From Chlorobiales bacterium (GTDB lineage: Bacteria; Bacteroidota; Chlorobiia; Chlorobiales; JACMJS01): a DNA stretch of 35,899 bases. Under the pieces are notes generated by a model that ran no database searches, was not told the origin of the DNA, and worked only from the letters and a program-made list of their open reading frames with translations. Each line of letters begins with the position of its first letter. The stretch's first letter is position 1. The stretch is taken from assembly GCA_014380515.1 (NCBI GenBank), contig JACMJS010000119.1:1-35899 (forward strand), in the 5' to 3' direction. A program made the translations under genes and the position numbers. Of this stretch, positions 10,316 through 19,334 are shown piece by piece.

Positions 10316-11512
10316 ATGAAACGAACATGGATTTTACCAACACTGTTTTTACTCTTTGCTCACACCACGCTCATTGCCCAAACCGCGATGCCCAACAAAA
10401 TGGCGGGCGTAGATATAAAAGCCCTTGCGGAGCGGATTGTTACGCAGAGTGCGGCGGTGAAGGAAGGCGAGATTGTTCAGATCACGGGTAGCGTGCGCGA
10501 CGCCGAACTTCTGGACGAAATCGCTCTGAACGTCTATAAAGTTGGAGGACATGCATTTGTCAGGCTCTCCAGCGAAATGCGCAGCTGGCGATCTTTCAAC
10601 GAAGTACCCGCCAAGTATGATTCTCAAGAGCCAAAACTCGGTTTGAAGCTTGCCGAAATCATTGATGTCCTTATCAACGTCAGCGTCGGTGAAAATTTAA
10701 ACTTATTCGCTGGTGCCGATCCCGTTCGTTTGGCCGCACAGGAAAAAGCCTCCGCGGGGCTTATTCCTATTTATATCAAACGCAAGGTTCGCAGGGTAGA
10801 CGTAGGCAACGATCTTTATCCGACGGCGAATCTCGCCAAGCGGTGGGGCGTTTCGGAAAGTGATCTGGCGTCGCTGTTCTGGAAAGGGGTTTCAGCCGAT
10901 TACACGCGCATTGCGGCGACGGGCGAAAGTGTCAAAGCGCGGCTTGCGGGGGGCAAGGAACTGGTGCTCACACATCCGAACGGCACGAACTTAAAGATGC
11001 GCATCGAACAGCGTCCGGTGGTCGTCAGCGACGGTCTTATTTCGGAAGCGGATAAGCAAGCAGGCGCCGCGGCGTCGATCGTGTATTTGCCCGCAGGCGA
11101 GGTGATGGTTACGCCTGTGCCCGGTACGGCTGAAGGCACGGTGGTCATCGACCGGCAATTCTACGAGGGCAAAGAAATTGGCGCAATGACGCTGACGTTC
11201 AAAGCGGGCAAAATGACTTCGATGACGTCCAAGTCCGACATCACGCGGCTCAAAGCCTTTTACGACGCGGCGGGTGCACGCAAAGATGAGTTCGCCGTTA
11301 TCGACATCGGCATCAATTCAGAAATCGGTTTGATTGCGGGCAGCAAAATGGAATCTTGGATTCCGGCGGGCATGATCACCGTCGGCTTCGGCGGCAACGA
11401 TTGGGCGGGCGGCGATAATCCGGCGACATTTGTCTGGGGTGGGCATCAAAGCGGATGCACGCTGAAAGTCGATGGCCAAACGCTCGTCGAGAACGGCACA
11501 TTGAAACCATAA
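10316..11512 (+). CDS. Aminopeptidase, M29 (thermophilic metalloprotease)-like, with signal peptide
   Basis: 398 aa; KRTWILPTLFLLFAHTTLIAQ leader; body resembles M29 aminopeptidases (LGLKLAEIIDVLINVSVGENLNLF, DEFAVIDIGINSEIG, FVWGGHQSGCTL). Confidence 0.75.
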   Translation: MKRTWILPTLFLLFAHTTLIAQTAMPNKMAGVDIKALAERIVTQSAAVKEGEIVQITGSVRDAELLDEIALNVYKVGGHAFVRLSSEMRSWRSFNEVPAKYDSQEPKLGLKLAEIIDVLINVSVGENLNLFAGADPVRLAAQEKASAGLIPIYIKRKVRRVDVGNDLYPTANLAKRWGVSESDLASLFWKGVSADYTRIAATGESVKARLAGGKELVLTHPNGTNLKMRIEQRPVVVSDGLISEADKQAGAAASIVYLPAGEVMVTPVPGTAEGTVVIDRQFYEGKEIGAMTLTFKAGKMTSMTSKSDITRLKAFYDAAGARKDEFAVIDIGINSEIGLIAGSKMESWIPAGMITVGFGGNDWAGGDNPATFVWGGHQSGCTLKVDGQTLVENGTLKP

Positions 11513-11522
11513 CGACATCATC

Positions 11523-11571
11523 GTAGGGACAGCGAGGCGACAGAACTTGTGTTCAATGGTCTCGCCCCTAC
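11523..11571. repeat. Degraded copy of the 'gtaggggcga' palindromic repeat
   Basis: gtagggacagcgaggcgac...ggtctcgcccctac. Confidence 0.65.
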
Positions 11572-11580
11572 ATCGTTCGT

Positions 11581-11669
11581 TCAAAGCCGTTCGATGATCT
11601 TTTTGAACATCGCGGTCATCTTCGGTTCGGCTGTGTTCGCAGCGATCTCCTCGATCTCCTCGATGCTTA
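11581..11669 (-). pseudogene. Displaced 3'-end fragment of a purine nucleoside phosphorylase gene
   Basis: Minus-strand translation SIEEIEEIAANTAEPKMTAMFKKIIERL* versus intact PNP C-terminus SIEEVIAAANMAEPKMTAIFKKVIERL*. The last 51 nt match with only 2 differences. Confidence 0.88.
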
Positions 11670-12080
11670 ACGCAGAAGGGCGGTGAAACCGGCTTGTTCA
11701 AAATCGATGTCATGAGCGAGGGCTTCGGTGATGCTTTGCTCGTGCATGACGACGAATGAAATGCAGTCCGTCATTCCCCAACATTTATCGGGACGCTGCC
11801 GGTAGAGCACAAATGCTTTTGCGTAGAGATCGGATGTAACCGGCACAATTTCAACCATCGGATTGTTTTCGAAGCCCTGCAACAGTCGCGCGGCTGCCGC
11901 TCGATATTTTTCCCGTGAAAGTGCATTCCCGATTTCGGTCAAGACTGCATGCGTCGTTACCAAGCGGGCCTGTTGCCGAAGGATTTCCTGTTCCAGCTCC
12001 ACCGCCTTCGCGTAATGAATGTTCGATGCAAAAGCCAGCGAGAGCGCAAAGCCGGTATCGATAAAAAGACGGTTCGTCAT
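11667..12080 (-). CDS. PIN-domain ribonuclease toxin (VapC-like)
   Basis: 137 aa; FIDTGFALSLAF, HAVLTEIGNAL, DKCWGMTDCISFVVMHE: PIN acidic residues. Confidence 0.88.
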   Translation of the reverse strand: MTNRLFIDTGFALSLAFASNIHYAKAVELEQEILRQQARLVTTHAVLTEIGNALSREKYRAAAARLLQGFENNPMVEIVPVTSDLYAKAFVLYRQRPDKCWGMTDCISFVVMHEQSITEALAHDIDFEQAGFTALLR

Positions 12081-12313
12081 TTCAAGCGGCCTTGTTCCTT
12101 GTAAGATTCCGAATAGTCCGGTGGCAAGTCGTTGAGGTCGCCGCTTTCTGCCACTTCCCGAAACGCCTCAAAGAAAGACGAGAGTGCTTTGCGATCCGCC
12201 ATATCAGAATCCATCGTGCGCGCCTGAACGGTTACGGTGTCGCCATCCTGAAACTCCGGCGCGTCCAGAATAATTTTGCCGTGCTTAACGATGGCGGTTT
12301 TCGTGATAGTCAT
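12077..12313 (-). CDS. Antitoxin of the VapBC-like pair
   Basis: 78 aa; MTITKTAIVKHGKIILDAPEFQDGDTVTV AbrB-like N-terminus, 4-nt overlap with the PIN toxin. Confidence 0.75.
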   Translation of the reverse strand: MTITKTAIVKHGKIILDAPEFQDGDTVTVQARTMDSDMADRKALSSFFEAFREVAESGDLNDLPPDYSESYKEQGRLK

Positions 12314-12367
12314 TTCAGGTCTCTGTTTTTGTGTTTATGAAATTGCTTCACCTCTACGACGATAGTC

Positions 12368-13189
12368 TCAAAGCCGTTCGATGACCTTTTTGAAAATCGC
12401 GGTCATCTTCGGTTCGGCCATATTTGCGGCGGCGATCACTTCCTCGATGCTGACGGCTTTCAAACTTTCGGGAAAGCATTCATCGGTGATGATCGAGATA
12501 CCCAAAACTTTCGTGCCTTGATGCACCGCTGCAATCACTTCCGGCACGGTCGACATTCCCACGACGTCGGCTTGCAACAATCGCAGCATCCGGTATTCCG
12601 CCCGCGTCTCCAGCATCGGCCCCGACAGCGCAACATACACGCCCCGCTGCGCCTTGATGCCCAATTCCAACGCAACCTCTTCCGCCAGTTTGATGAGCTG
12701 TTTCGAATAAGGTTCGCTCATATCGGGAAAGCGCGGCCCGATGGTTTCATCGTTCGCGCCGATCAACGGATTATCGCCGAGCAAGTTGATATGATCATCG
12801 ATGATCATCAAATCACCTTTGCGGTAAATCGGATTGAGACCGCCGCACGCATTTGAAATGCAGATTGTTTCTACGCCGAGCGTTTTCATGACGCGCACGG
12901 GGAAAACAATTTGCGGCATCGTGTAGCCTTCGTAGTAATGAAACCGCCCTTGCATCGCCACCACTTTTTTTCCCGACAGCGTGCCGAAGATTAATTTCCC
13001 TTTGTGCGATTCCACCGTCGATACCGGAAAGTGCGGGATGTCGGTGTAATCGAGCACAACTTCCTGCTCGATCTCTTTGGCCAAGCCGCCCAGCCCCGTG
13101 CCGAGCACGATCCCGACCGGATAAGTTTCTTTCGCTTTCGTGCGAATGAATTCATTCGCCGCTTTAATCGCCGTTTGCAATTCCGACAT
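12368..13189 (-). CDS. Purine nucleoside phosphorylase
   Basis: 273 aa; YPVGIVLGTGLGGLAKEI, GRFHYYEGYTMPQIVFPVRVM, SNACGGLNP, VGMSTVPEVIAA. Confidence 0.95.
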   Translation of the reverse strand: MSELQTAIKAANEFIRTKAKETYPVGIVLGTGLGGLAKEIEQEVVLDYTDIPHFPVSTVESHKGKLIFGTLSGKKVVAMQGRFHYYEGYTMPQIVFPVRVMKTLGVETICISNACGGLNPIYRKGDLMIIDDHINLLGDNPLIGANDETIGPRFPDMSEPYSKQLIKLAEEVALELGIKAQRGVYVALSGPMLETRAEYRMLRLLQADVVGMSTVPEVIAAVHQGTKVLGISIITDECFPESLKAVSIEEVIAAANMAEPKMTAIFKKVIERL

Positions 13190-13215
13190 GATTGATGAAA
13201 ATGGTTTTGTGGTTC

Positions 13216-13382
13216 GAACCCCTTGAAGAAACCCCTGTCAGCCCTGTGCTGACGTCCCCTTTGTTAAAGGGGACCGCGGTTGAAGAATGAAAAATGAAGA
13301 AGTGAAAAGATGAAATATGATTTTTTTGCCTTGCACTCTCTTTACACTCTCCCCTTTGACAAAGGGGAGCGCAGAGGGGTTC
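13216..13382. repeat. MITE-like nested inverted repeat at the 3' end of the aminotransferase gene
   Basis: Outer gaacccct(13216-13223)/aggggttc(13375-13382); internal palindromes tcccctttgttaaagggga (13255-13273) and tcccctttgacaaagggga (13350-13368). Confidence 0.6.
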
Positions 13383-14607
13383 ACTTCACAGTAACCAGAC
13401 GCGCCTCGCGGTAACTCGCCGTAAAATCTGCAACGCGCCCGTACACATCACGCAACGTTTCGACATCGGGCAAAAAGACGATGCGAAAAAATCCGTCCGT
13501 GGCGACGGTGCCGAAACCTGAACCGTGCACGAACAGCACCGCTTTTTCACGCAGCAACGCGAGCACGAACTCTTCATCCGTGCCGAGTTCGCCCTGCTGC
13601 AAATCAACCTGTGCCATCACATAAAACGCCCCTTGCGGCTTGGTGCAATTCATCCCTTGAATCGAATTGATTTTTTCGAACGTGATGTCGCGCTGATCTC
13701 TCAAACGTTGCATCGTCGGCGCAAGATAACCGGCGTTCATTTGCAACGCGGGCGCGACGGCGTGTTGCGGCGCAAGCGGCGAACAGAGCCGCGCATCAGC
13801 CAGTTTTCGTATTGCGGCTTTGAGATCGGCAATCAGATGCGCGTTCGTCATCGTCATCCAGCCGACCCGCCAGCCGGGCGCCAGATAATTTTTCGAGAGA
13901 CTTTCCATCGTAAAAACCGGCAGATCATTTCCGGCCAGCGTCGCCATCGGTACATGCACGCCGTCGTAAATCAACTTGTGATAGACTTCATCGGCAATGA
14001 CGATCAGATGATGCTCGCGCGCCACTTGCAAGAGGCTCTCCAGCGTTTCTTTCGAATAGAGCGCGCCCGTCGGATTGTTCGGATTGATGATGACGAGCAA
14101 CTTGGTGCGTGGTGTGATAAGCGAACGCAGTTCGTCCGCGTCCGGTTGCCAATCGTCTTTCGGGTTCTGCCGGTATTTAATTTCCACTGCGCCCAGTTTG
14201 GCGGTGATGGCCGAGTAAAGCGGATAGCCCGGCGAAGGCACGAGCACTTCATCGCCCGCCTCCAACAACGCCGTAAAAATTAAATCCGCCGCTTCCGATG
14301 CGCCCGACGTGATAATGACGTCATCTACCGACGTCCGAATCCCGCGCACGTTCGCCTCATCCGCAATCGCTTGCCGCGCCGCAAGAATTCCGACGGACGG
14401 CGCGTAACCGTTCAACCCATCGCGCATCGCTTTCGCGGTCGCATCAATCATTACTTGCGGCGGCTGGAAACCGTACAGAATCGGATCGCCGATGTTGAGA
14501 TAGGTAACTTTGCGTCCGGCGGCTTCGACTTTCTGCGCTTCAACCGCAATGTTTCGAATCGCGTATTTGTAGTTCTGCGTCCGCGCGGCGGGTTGGTAGT
14601 AGCTCAT
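13381..14607 (-). CDS. PLP-dependent class I/II aminotransferase (alanine transaminase-like)
   Basis: MSYYQPAARTQNYKYAIRNIAVEAQKVEAAGRKVTYLNIGDP...NPNNPTGALYSKE...SLSKNYLAPGWRVGW. Start placed at MSYYQP; the longer ORF start at 14826 overlaps the cupin gene. Confidence 0.93.
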   Translation of the reverse strand: MSYYQPAARTQNYKYAIRNIAVEAQKVEAAGRKVTYLNIGDPILYGFQPPQVMIDATAKAMRDGLNGYAPSVGILAARQAIADEANVRGIRTSVDDVIITSGASEAADLIFTALLEAGDEVLVPSPGYPLYSAITAKLGAVEIKYRQNPKDDWQPDADELRSLITPRTKLLVIINPNNPTGALYSKETLESLLQVAREHHLIVIADEVYHKLIYDGVHVPMATLAGNDLPVFTMESLSKNYLAPGWRVGWMTMTNAHLIADLKAAIRKLADARLCSPLAPQHAVAPALQMNAGYLAPTMQRLRDQRDITFEKINSIQGMNCTKPQGAFYVMAQVDLQQGELGTDEEFVLALLREKAVLFVHGSGFGTVATDGFFRIVFLPDVETLRDVYGRVADFTASYREARLVTVK

Positions 14608-14627
14608 AATTTGCTGTGCAATAAACG

Positions 14628-14951
14628 TTAAATGCTTCCTTCTTTTTCGATCACCAAAATCCGTGCTTCGCCGACCGGATGAGCGACGTGTTCGCAACCG
14701 ATGCCCGCATAAAAAATGTCGCCTGCATTCAGCAAAGTAATTTTCTCCTCGTCCTGTTCGCGGTAGTGCATCTGAACCTCTCCGCCAAGCACGGCGAAAA
14801 TTTCTTCGCCGTCGTTCGTGTGCCACCGGTAGGGCTTGTCCGTCCAGTGTAGCCGCACGGTCGTCCCGTTCAGATTGGCAACGGATTCAGCCCCCCACGC
14901 CCGATCCGCTGTAAAATTTTTGCTGCGAAAAATTTTGAAGTTGCTCGTCAT
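14628..14951 (-). CDS. Small cupin-domain protein
   Basis: 107 aa; VRLHWTDKPYRWHTNDGEEIFAVLGGEVQMHYREQDEEKITLLNAGDIFYAGIGCEHVAHPVGEARILVIEK. Confidence 0.85.
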   Translation of the reverse strand: MTSNFKIFRSKNFTADRAWGAESVANLNGTTVRLHWTDKPYRWHTNDGEEIFAVLGGEVQMHYREQDEEKITLLNAGDIFYAGIGCEHVAHPVGEARILVIEKEGSI

Positions 14952-14966
14952 TTGTTGCTCGTTTGT

Positions 14967-16064
14967 TTACTCTAAGCCGTCTAAAATATCGTCGATGTTC
15001 ATCGCCCGCTTGGTCGTTTCCGGCGAAGCGGTTCGGTATCCATCGACCGGCACTTCCATATGCGTGGTCTTTTCAACCGTCTCCGTTTTTTCAACCGCGA
15101 CGGGTTGAAAATCATCGAGCGATAGTTTTTTCTTTTCCGCCGCGATCAGATTTTCTTCCGGCGTAGTCATGTCCTGCGCCGCAGCAGCGGCGGGTTTGCG
15201 TTGAATGTTCTTCAATACGTCTTGCAACGACGGCTTGGCTACCCGCTCCGGCTGCGGCTCTACAGGCAGTTCTACGGGTGACGCTACCGTCTCGGCTGCC
15301 GCCGCCGTTGCCTCTGGGATGACTTCTTGCGGTTCAGGAGTTTCTTTCGGTTCGGGCGCGGCGAATTTTTCCAAGACGGATTGCTCCAAGTTTTCAACCG
15401 TTTCGTCGACGCGCAGTTTGCGGCGGGCGGCGATTTGGTTCATCAAGTATCCGTCGCTTTCGGTATCGAACGAACTGAGAATTTCCAATTGCGATTGCAG
15501 CAGCAATTTCAGTTTCGTTACGACTTCATGCTTCTGCATCGCCAGCCGCTGCACATCGTCGCCGATAGCGATGACTTCGCCGCGGGCTTGCTCGATGAGT
15601 TGAGCGGCTTTGATCTGGGCTTCCTTGCGAATGAGTTCGGCTTCGCGCTTCGCATTCTCAATCGTGCCGCTGGTCGATTGTTGAAACTGCTGGATCGTTT
15701 GGTGCATCACGGTTTCGACTTGCTTCGATTTTTGCAAATCACTTTCGAGTTCCGCAATGCGCCGCTTGAAATTTTCTTCGGCGCCCAGCAGCCGCTCTCT
15801 GTACGTTTGCTCCGTCTCCGAAAGCCGCCGACCCGAATTGGTTTCGGCACTTTCAAGTTTTTGCTTCACATCGTCTTCAAGCAAATTCAGACGGCGCTGC
15901 AACTTGTCGTTTTCCGAAACGAGTTCTTCCCACTGCCGCGCGATGGTTTCCAAAAACGCTTTGACTTCTTCGGTCTCGAAGCCGCGAAAGCCTTGCTTGA
16001 ATTCCTGCTTCTTGATTTCAATCGGTGTGAGCCGCATAGAGAAGTTGTTAGTCATTTGAGCCAA
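14967..16064 (-). CDS. DivIVA-domain coiled-coil protein
   Basis: N-terminal MRLTPIEIKKQEFKQGFRGFETEEVKAFLETIARQWEEL is DivIVA-like, followed by a long coiled coil. Confidence 0.85.
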   Translation of the reverse strand: MAQMTNNFSMRLTPIEIKKQEFKQGFRGFETEEVKAFLETIARQWEELVSENDKLQRRLNLLEDDVKQKLESAETNSGRRLSETEQTYRERLLGAEENFKRRIAELESDLQKSKQVETVMHQTIQQFQQSTSGTIENAKREAELIRKEAQIKAAQLIEQARGEVIAIGDDVQRLAMQKHEVVTKLKLLLQSQLEILSSFDTESDGYLMNQIAARRKLRVDETVENLEQSVLEKFAAPEPKETPEPQEVIPEATAAAAETVASPVELPVEPQPERVAKPSLQDVLKNIQRKPAAAAAQDMTTPEENLIAAEKKKLSLDDFQPVAVEKTETVEKTTHMEVPVDGYRTASPETTKRAMNIDDILDGLE

Positions 16065-16065
16065 A

Positions 16066-16090
16066 GGCTCATCAGCCTCCGGCTGAGGTT
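16066..16090. repeat. Short form of a dispersed repeat shared with 25764-25817
   Basis: tgagccaaaggctcatcagcctccggctga corresponds to the reverse complement of gtcagccggaggctgattccgccagaggcggacagcggagtcctttggctcaaat, lacking the middle block. Confidence 0.65.
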
Positions 16091-16096
16091 GTTTAT

Positions 16097-16792
16097 TTAT
16101 ATGTTGAAAGAGCGTGCGCCGAAGATCGCCGTGCCGATGCGAATGTAAGTTGCGCCGGATTCAATCGCCAGATCAAAATCACCGCTCATGCCCATCGAAA
16201 GCTCGGTGATGCCCGCGCCGAAATGTTGGTGTAATTCCGCAAGCAATTTTTGCATCGCGTGAAACTGGGTTTTGACTTTCTCGCGCTCCGGCGAGGCAAT
16301 CGTCATCAATCCTTTGAGTTCAACGTTCGGCACTCTCATCACCGCGTCGGCTTCCCGCATCACATCCGCAGGACGAAGGCCGTATTTCGAATCTTCGCCG
16401 GAGATGTTTACTTCGAGCAACACCGGAATCGTTCGGCCCGGTTTCGCCGCGTGCTTCGAAAGTTCAACGGCGAGCGACGCTTTATCGACCGTGTGCACCA
16501 GCGAGATTTTTTCAGCGATGAACTTCGCTTTGTTGGATTGCAAATGCCCGATGAAATGCCATTCGATGTTTGGTGTCGCAAGTTCATGATTATTCCACTT
16601 TTCGGTGAGTTCCTGAACATAGTTCTCGCCAAACCGCGTCTGGCCTGCATCGATGGCCGCTTTGACGTCCGGTGCCGGTTTCGTTTTTGAGACCGCAATG
16701 AGTTTGACTTCTTCCGGTTGCCGTCCCGCCCGGATGCACGCTTCGGCAATCTCCGCGCGAATTTGATTCAGATTTTCCGCAATGTGATTCAT
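16097..16792 (-). CDS. yggS: YggS-family PLP homeostasis protein
   Basis: MNHIAENLNQIRAEIAEACIRAGRQPEEVKLIAVSKTKP...FGENYVQEL...EWHFIGHLQSNKAK...LSMGMSGDFDLAIESGATYIRIGTAIFG. Confidence 0.95.
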   Translation of the reverse strand: MNHIAENLNQIRAEIAEACIRAGRQPEEVKLIAVSKTKPAPDVKAAIDAGQTRFGENYVQELTEKWNNHELATPNIEWHFIGHLQSNKAKFIAEKISLVHTVDKASLAVELSKHAAKPGRTIPVLLEVNISGEDSKYGLRPADVMREADAVMRVPNVELKGLMTIASPEREKVKTQFHAMQKLLAELHQHFGAGITELSMGMSGDFDLAIESGATYIRIGTAIFGARSFNI

Positions 16793-16908
16793 CTCGCGGC
16801 AAATATACTTAACCCTCTGTTGAGAAAACGATTCGGAAACCGATTGATAAAACGAAAAGGCTTGGGTTATTTTCAAACGACTCTTCTCTCGATTGCTTTT
16901 CTCTTGAC

Positions 16909-16995
16909 TGTCATTCCGAGCGCAGCGATGAATCTCCGTTCTCCGAAAATGAATTAGAGATTCTTCACTTCGCTTGAGCTGCGTTCAGCATGACA
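16909..16995. repeat. Dispersed inverted repeat, 'gtcattccgagcgcagcgatgaatct' family
   Basis: tgtcattccgagcgcagcgatgaatctc...gagattcttcacttcgcttgagctgcgttcagcatgaca. Confidence 0.8.
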
Positions 16996-17021
16996 CAATT
17001 TCTTTTTAGTACATCGTTAAG

Positions 17022-18458
17022 ATGATTGCACACGCAACGCTCCAGAAATTAAAGTCGCTTGTCGGGGCGGAAAATTTTTTAGATGCCGAAGCCGATAAAG
17101 TGCTTTACGCTTACGACGCCACGCCGATGCTTCGCCAAAAGCCCGACGCCGTGCTCATTCCCCGCTCGCCCGAAATCATTTCAGAGATTTTAAAATTTGC
17201 GAACAGCGAACGCTTTGCCGTTGTGCCGCGCGGTTCCGGTTCAGGACTTTCCGGCGGCAGCGTGCCGGTTGAAAACTCCGTCGTGCTGCTCTTTCCGCCG
17301 ATGAACCGCATCATCAATGTTGATGAAGTGAACATGACCGCCACCGTAGAGCCGGGCGTCTTGACCGCGACGTTGCAACAGGAAGCCCTGCGCCGCGGAT
17401 TGTTCTATCCGCCCGACCCCGGCAGCGCGAGCATTTCCACGCTCGGCGGCAACGTGGCCGAAAATGCGGGCGGCCTGCGCGGTTTGAAATACGGCGTAAC
17501 GAAAAACTACGTGCTCTCTCTCGATGTCATCTTGCCATCGGGCGAACCGGTTACGCTCGGCAACCGCGCCCTCAAAGACGTTCAAGGCTTGAACCTCAAA
17601 GATATTTTCGTCGGCTCGGAAGGCACGCTCGGCATCTTTACTTCCATCACGCTGCGATTGCTTGCCAAGCCCGATGCTTCGGCGGTGATGCTGTTTCACT
17701 TCGAAAACCTTTCGCGCACGGGCGCGTTCGTAACCGAAGTCCTCTCGAAAGGCATCACGCCCGCGATGTTCGAGTTTTTAGACCGCACCACGATCACCGC
17801 CGTCGAACGCTACGCCAAGCTGGGATTGCCTTCGGACATCCAAGCCCTCGTCTTAATCGAGCTCGACGGGCGTAAAAGCACGGTGGATGAAGAATCTGAA
17901 ATTATATTTGCGCTCGCCAAAAAATCCGGTTGCACGTTTGCGAAGACCGCCGCAACGGATGCCGAAGCCCTGACCCTCAAGCACGCGCGGAAGTCGGCGT
18001 TCTCGGCGCTCGCGCGGCTGCGCCCGACGACCATCTTGGAAGACGTCGGCGTGCCGCGTTCGGAACTTCCGGCGATGCTCGAGCAGATCGCCACATTTGC
18101 GGCGGCGGAAAATTTGCCGCTCGGCAACTTCGGACATTTGGGCGACGGCAACTTGCATCCGACCTGTCTCATCAGCGAGCGCGATGCGGACGAGGTGCAC
18201 CGGAGCGAACGGCTGTTTGAAAAGATTTTCAGTGAAGCCATCCGTCGCGGCGGCACGATCACGGGCGAACATGGCACGGGCCTCGCCAAGAAAAAATTTC
18301 TGGAAGCCTCTGCGGGGAATCGTCAGGTAGAGTTGATGCGCGAGTTCAAGCGCACGCTCGATCCAAATATGATTTTAAATCCGTCGAAAATGTTTGATGC
18401 GAAAACCCTGTTTAAATCCAAATGCGAACGAAACCTAAACCCCGTTTCATTGCGTTAA
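17022..18458 (+). CDS. glcD: FAD-linked oxidase, GlcD-like (glycolate/lactate dehydrogenase subunit)
   Basis: 478 aa; VVPRGSGSGLSGGSVP, YPPDPGSASISTLGGNVAENAGGLRGLKYGVTKNYVL, HLGDGNLHPTCL, GTITGEHGTGLAKK. Confidence 0.92.
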   Translation: MIAHATLQKLKSLVGAENFLDAEADKVLYAYDATPMLRQKPDAVLIPRSPEIISEILKFANSERFAVVPRGSGSGLSGGSVPVENSVVLLFPPMNRIINVDEVNMTATVEPGVLTATLQQEALRRGLFYPPDPGSASISTLGGNVAENAGGLRGLKYGVTKNYVLSLDVILPSGEPVTLGNRALKDVQGLNLKDIFVGSEGTLGIFTSITLRLLAKPDASAVMLFHFENLSRTGAFVTEVLSKGITPAMFEFLDRTTITAVERYAKLGLPSDIQALVLIELDGRKSTVDEESEIIFALAKKSGCTFAKTAATDAEALTLKHARKSAFSALARLRPTTILEDVGVPRSELPAMLEQIATFAAAENLPLGNFGHLGDGNLHPTCLISERDADEVHRSERLFEKIFSEAIRRGGTITGEHGTGLAKKKFLEASAGNRQVELMREFKRTLDPNMILNPSKMFDAKTLFKSKCERNLNPVSLR

Positions 18459-18498
18459 TACATCCGATTTTAACCTAACATCTCCACGCGCCTTCACC

Positions 18499-19245
18499 AT
18501 GATTTATTTTGCAACCGTCTTGATGCTGCTTTTCAATTCCGCTCTGCAAATGGTTGATCCGAATGATCTAAAAGACGGCGACGACCGCTTCGCCGCGATG
18601 GACTACGCCGCCGCCGCCGCCAAGTACGACGCGGCACTACAGGCATCGCCCAATAGTGCGGAAGCATTGTGGCGGCTTTCGCGGGTGTATGTGTGCATGG
18701 GCGAAGTCGCGGCGGCGGATGATGCGGAAGCGTTGCACCGCAAGGGGGAAAAATACGCGAGACTGGCGGTGTTGGCAGATGAAAAAAATCCGAGCGCACA
18801 CACGTGGCTCGCCGCCGCGCTCGGTAATCTCACCAACTTTACGAGCGACAACAAAGCAAAAATTCTGATGAGCCGCGATGTGGTCAGTGAATGTTTGCGG
18901 GCGATTGAACTCAATCCGAAAGACGATGTGGCGTATTCGATTCTCGGTTCGTTCTACCGCGCGATGGGCAATATCGGCTGGCTTGAAAAACGTCTTGCCG
19001 CCACCTTTATCGAAAGTTTGCCCGATGGCAGCTACGCGGAAAGTGAAACCATGTTGAAGAAAGCCATCGCCCTCGCGCCGCGCGCCGTCCGGCATCGCTA
19101 CGAACTCGGATTGCTTTATCTCGATATGAACCGCAAAGCCGATGCGAAAAAAGTTTTTGCCGATATGCAATCGCTTCAGCCGCAACTGCGGAGCGACCGA
19201 GACCGCCTCGCCAAAATCAAAGACCTCTTGCCCACGCTCAACTGA
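18499..19245 (+). CDS. Tetratricopeptide-repeat protein
   Basis: 248 aa; helical TPR-like pattern (AAAKYDAALQASPNSAEALWRLSRVYVCMGE; AIALAPRAVRHRYELGLLYLDMNRKADAKKVF). Confidence 0.75.
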   Translation: MIYFATVLMLLFNSALQMVDPNDLKDGDDRFAAMDYAAAAAKYDAALQASPNSAEALWRLSRVYVCMGEVAAADDAEALHRKGEKYARLAVLADEKNPSAHTWLAAALGNLTNFTSDNKAKILMSRDVVSECLRAIELNPKDDVAYSILGSFYRAMGNIGWLEKRLAATFIESLPDGSYAESETMLKKAIALAPRAVRHRYELGLLYLDMNRKADAKKVFADMQSLQPQLRSDRDRLAKIKDLLPTLN

Positions 19246-19268
19246 TTTATTTTGGTTGTGCCTCAAGC

Positions 19269-19298
19269 AAAAAGCCTCGCGCTACAGCGAGGCTTTTT
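19269..19298 (+). terminator. Rho-independent terminator after the TPR gene
   Basis: aaaaagcctcgc-gctaca-gcgaggcttttt. Confidence 0.8.
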
Positions 19299-19334
19299 CA
19301 TTTCCGAACTTTTTCAAATGGCGGCAGCACTTGC

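Noticed and set aside
13525-14283. 252-aa plus-strand ORF antisense to the aminotransferase
   Set aside because: Shadow ORF; His/Arg-rich, no domain.
15327-16148. 273-aa plus-strand ORF antisense to divIVA
   Set aside because: Shadow ORF with Phe/Arg/Gln-rich composition reflecting the coiled-coil codons on the other strand.
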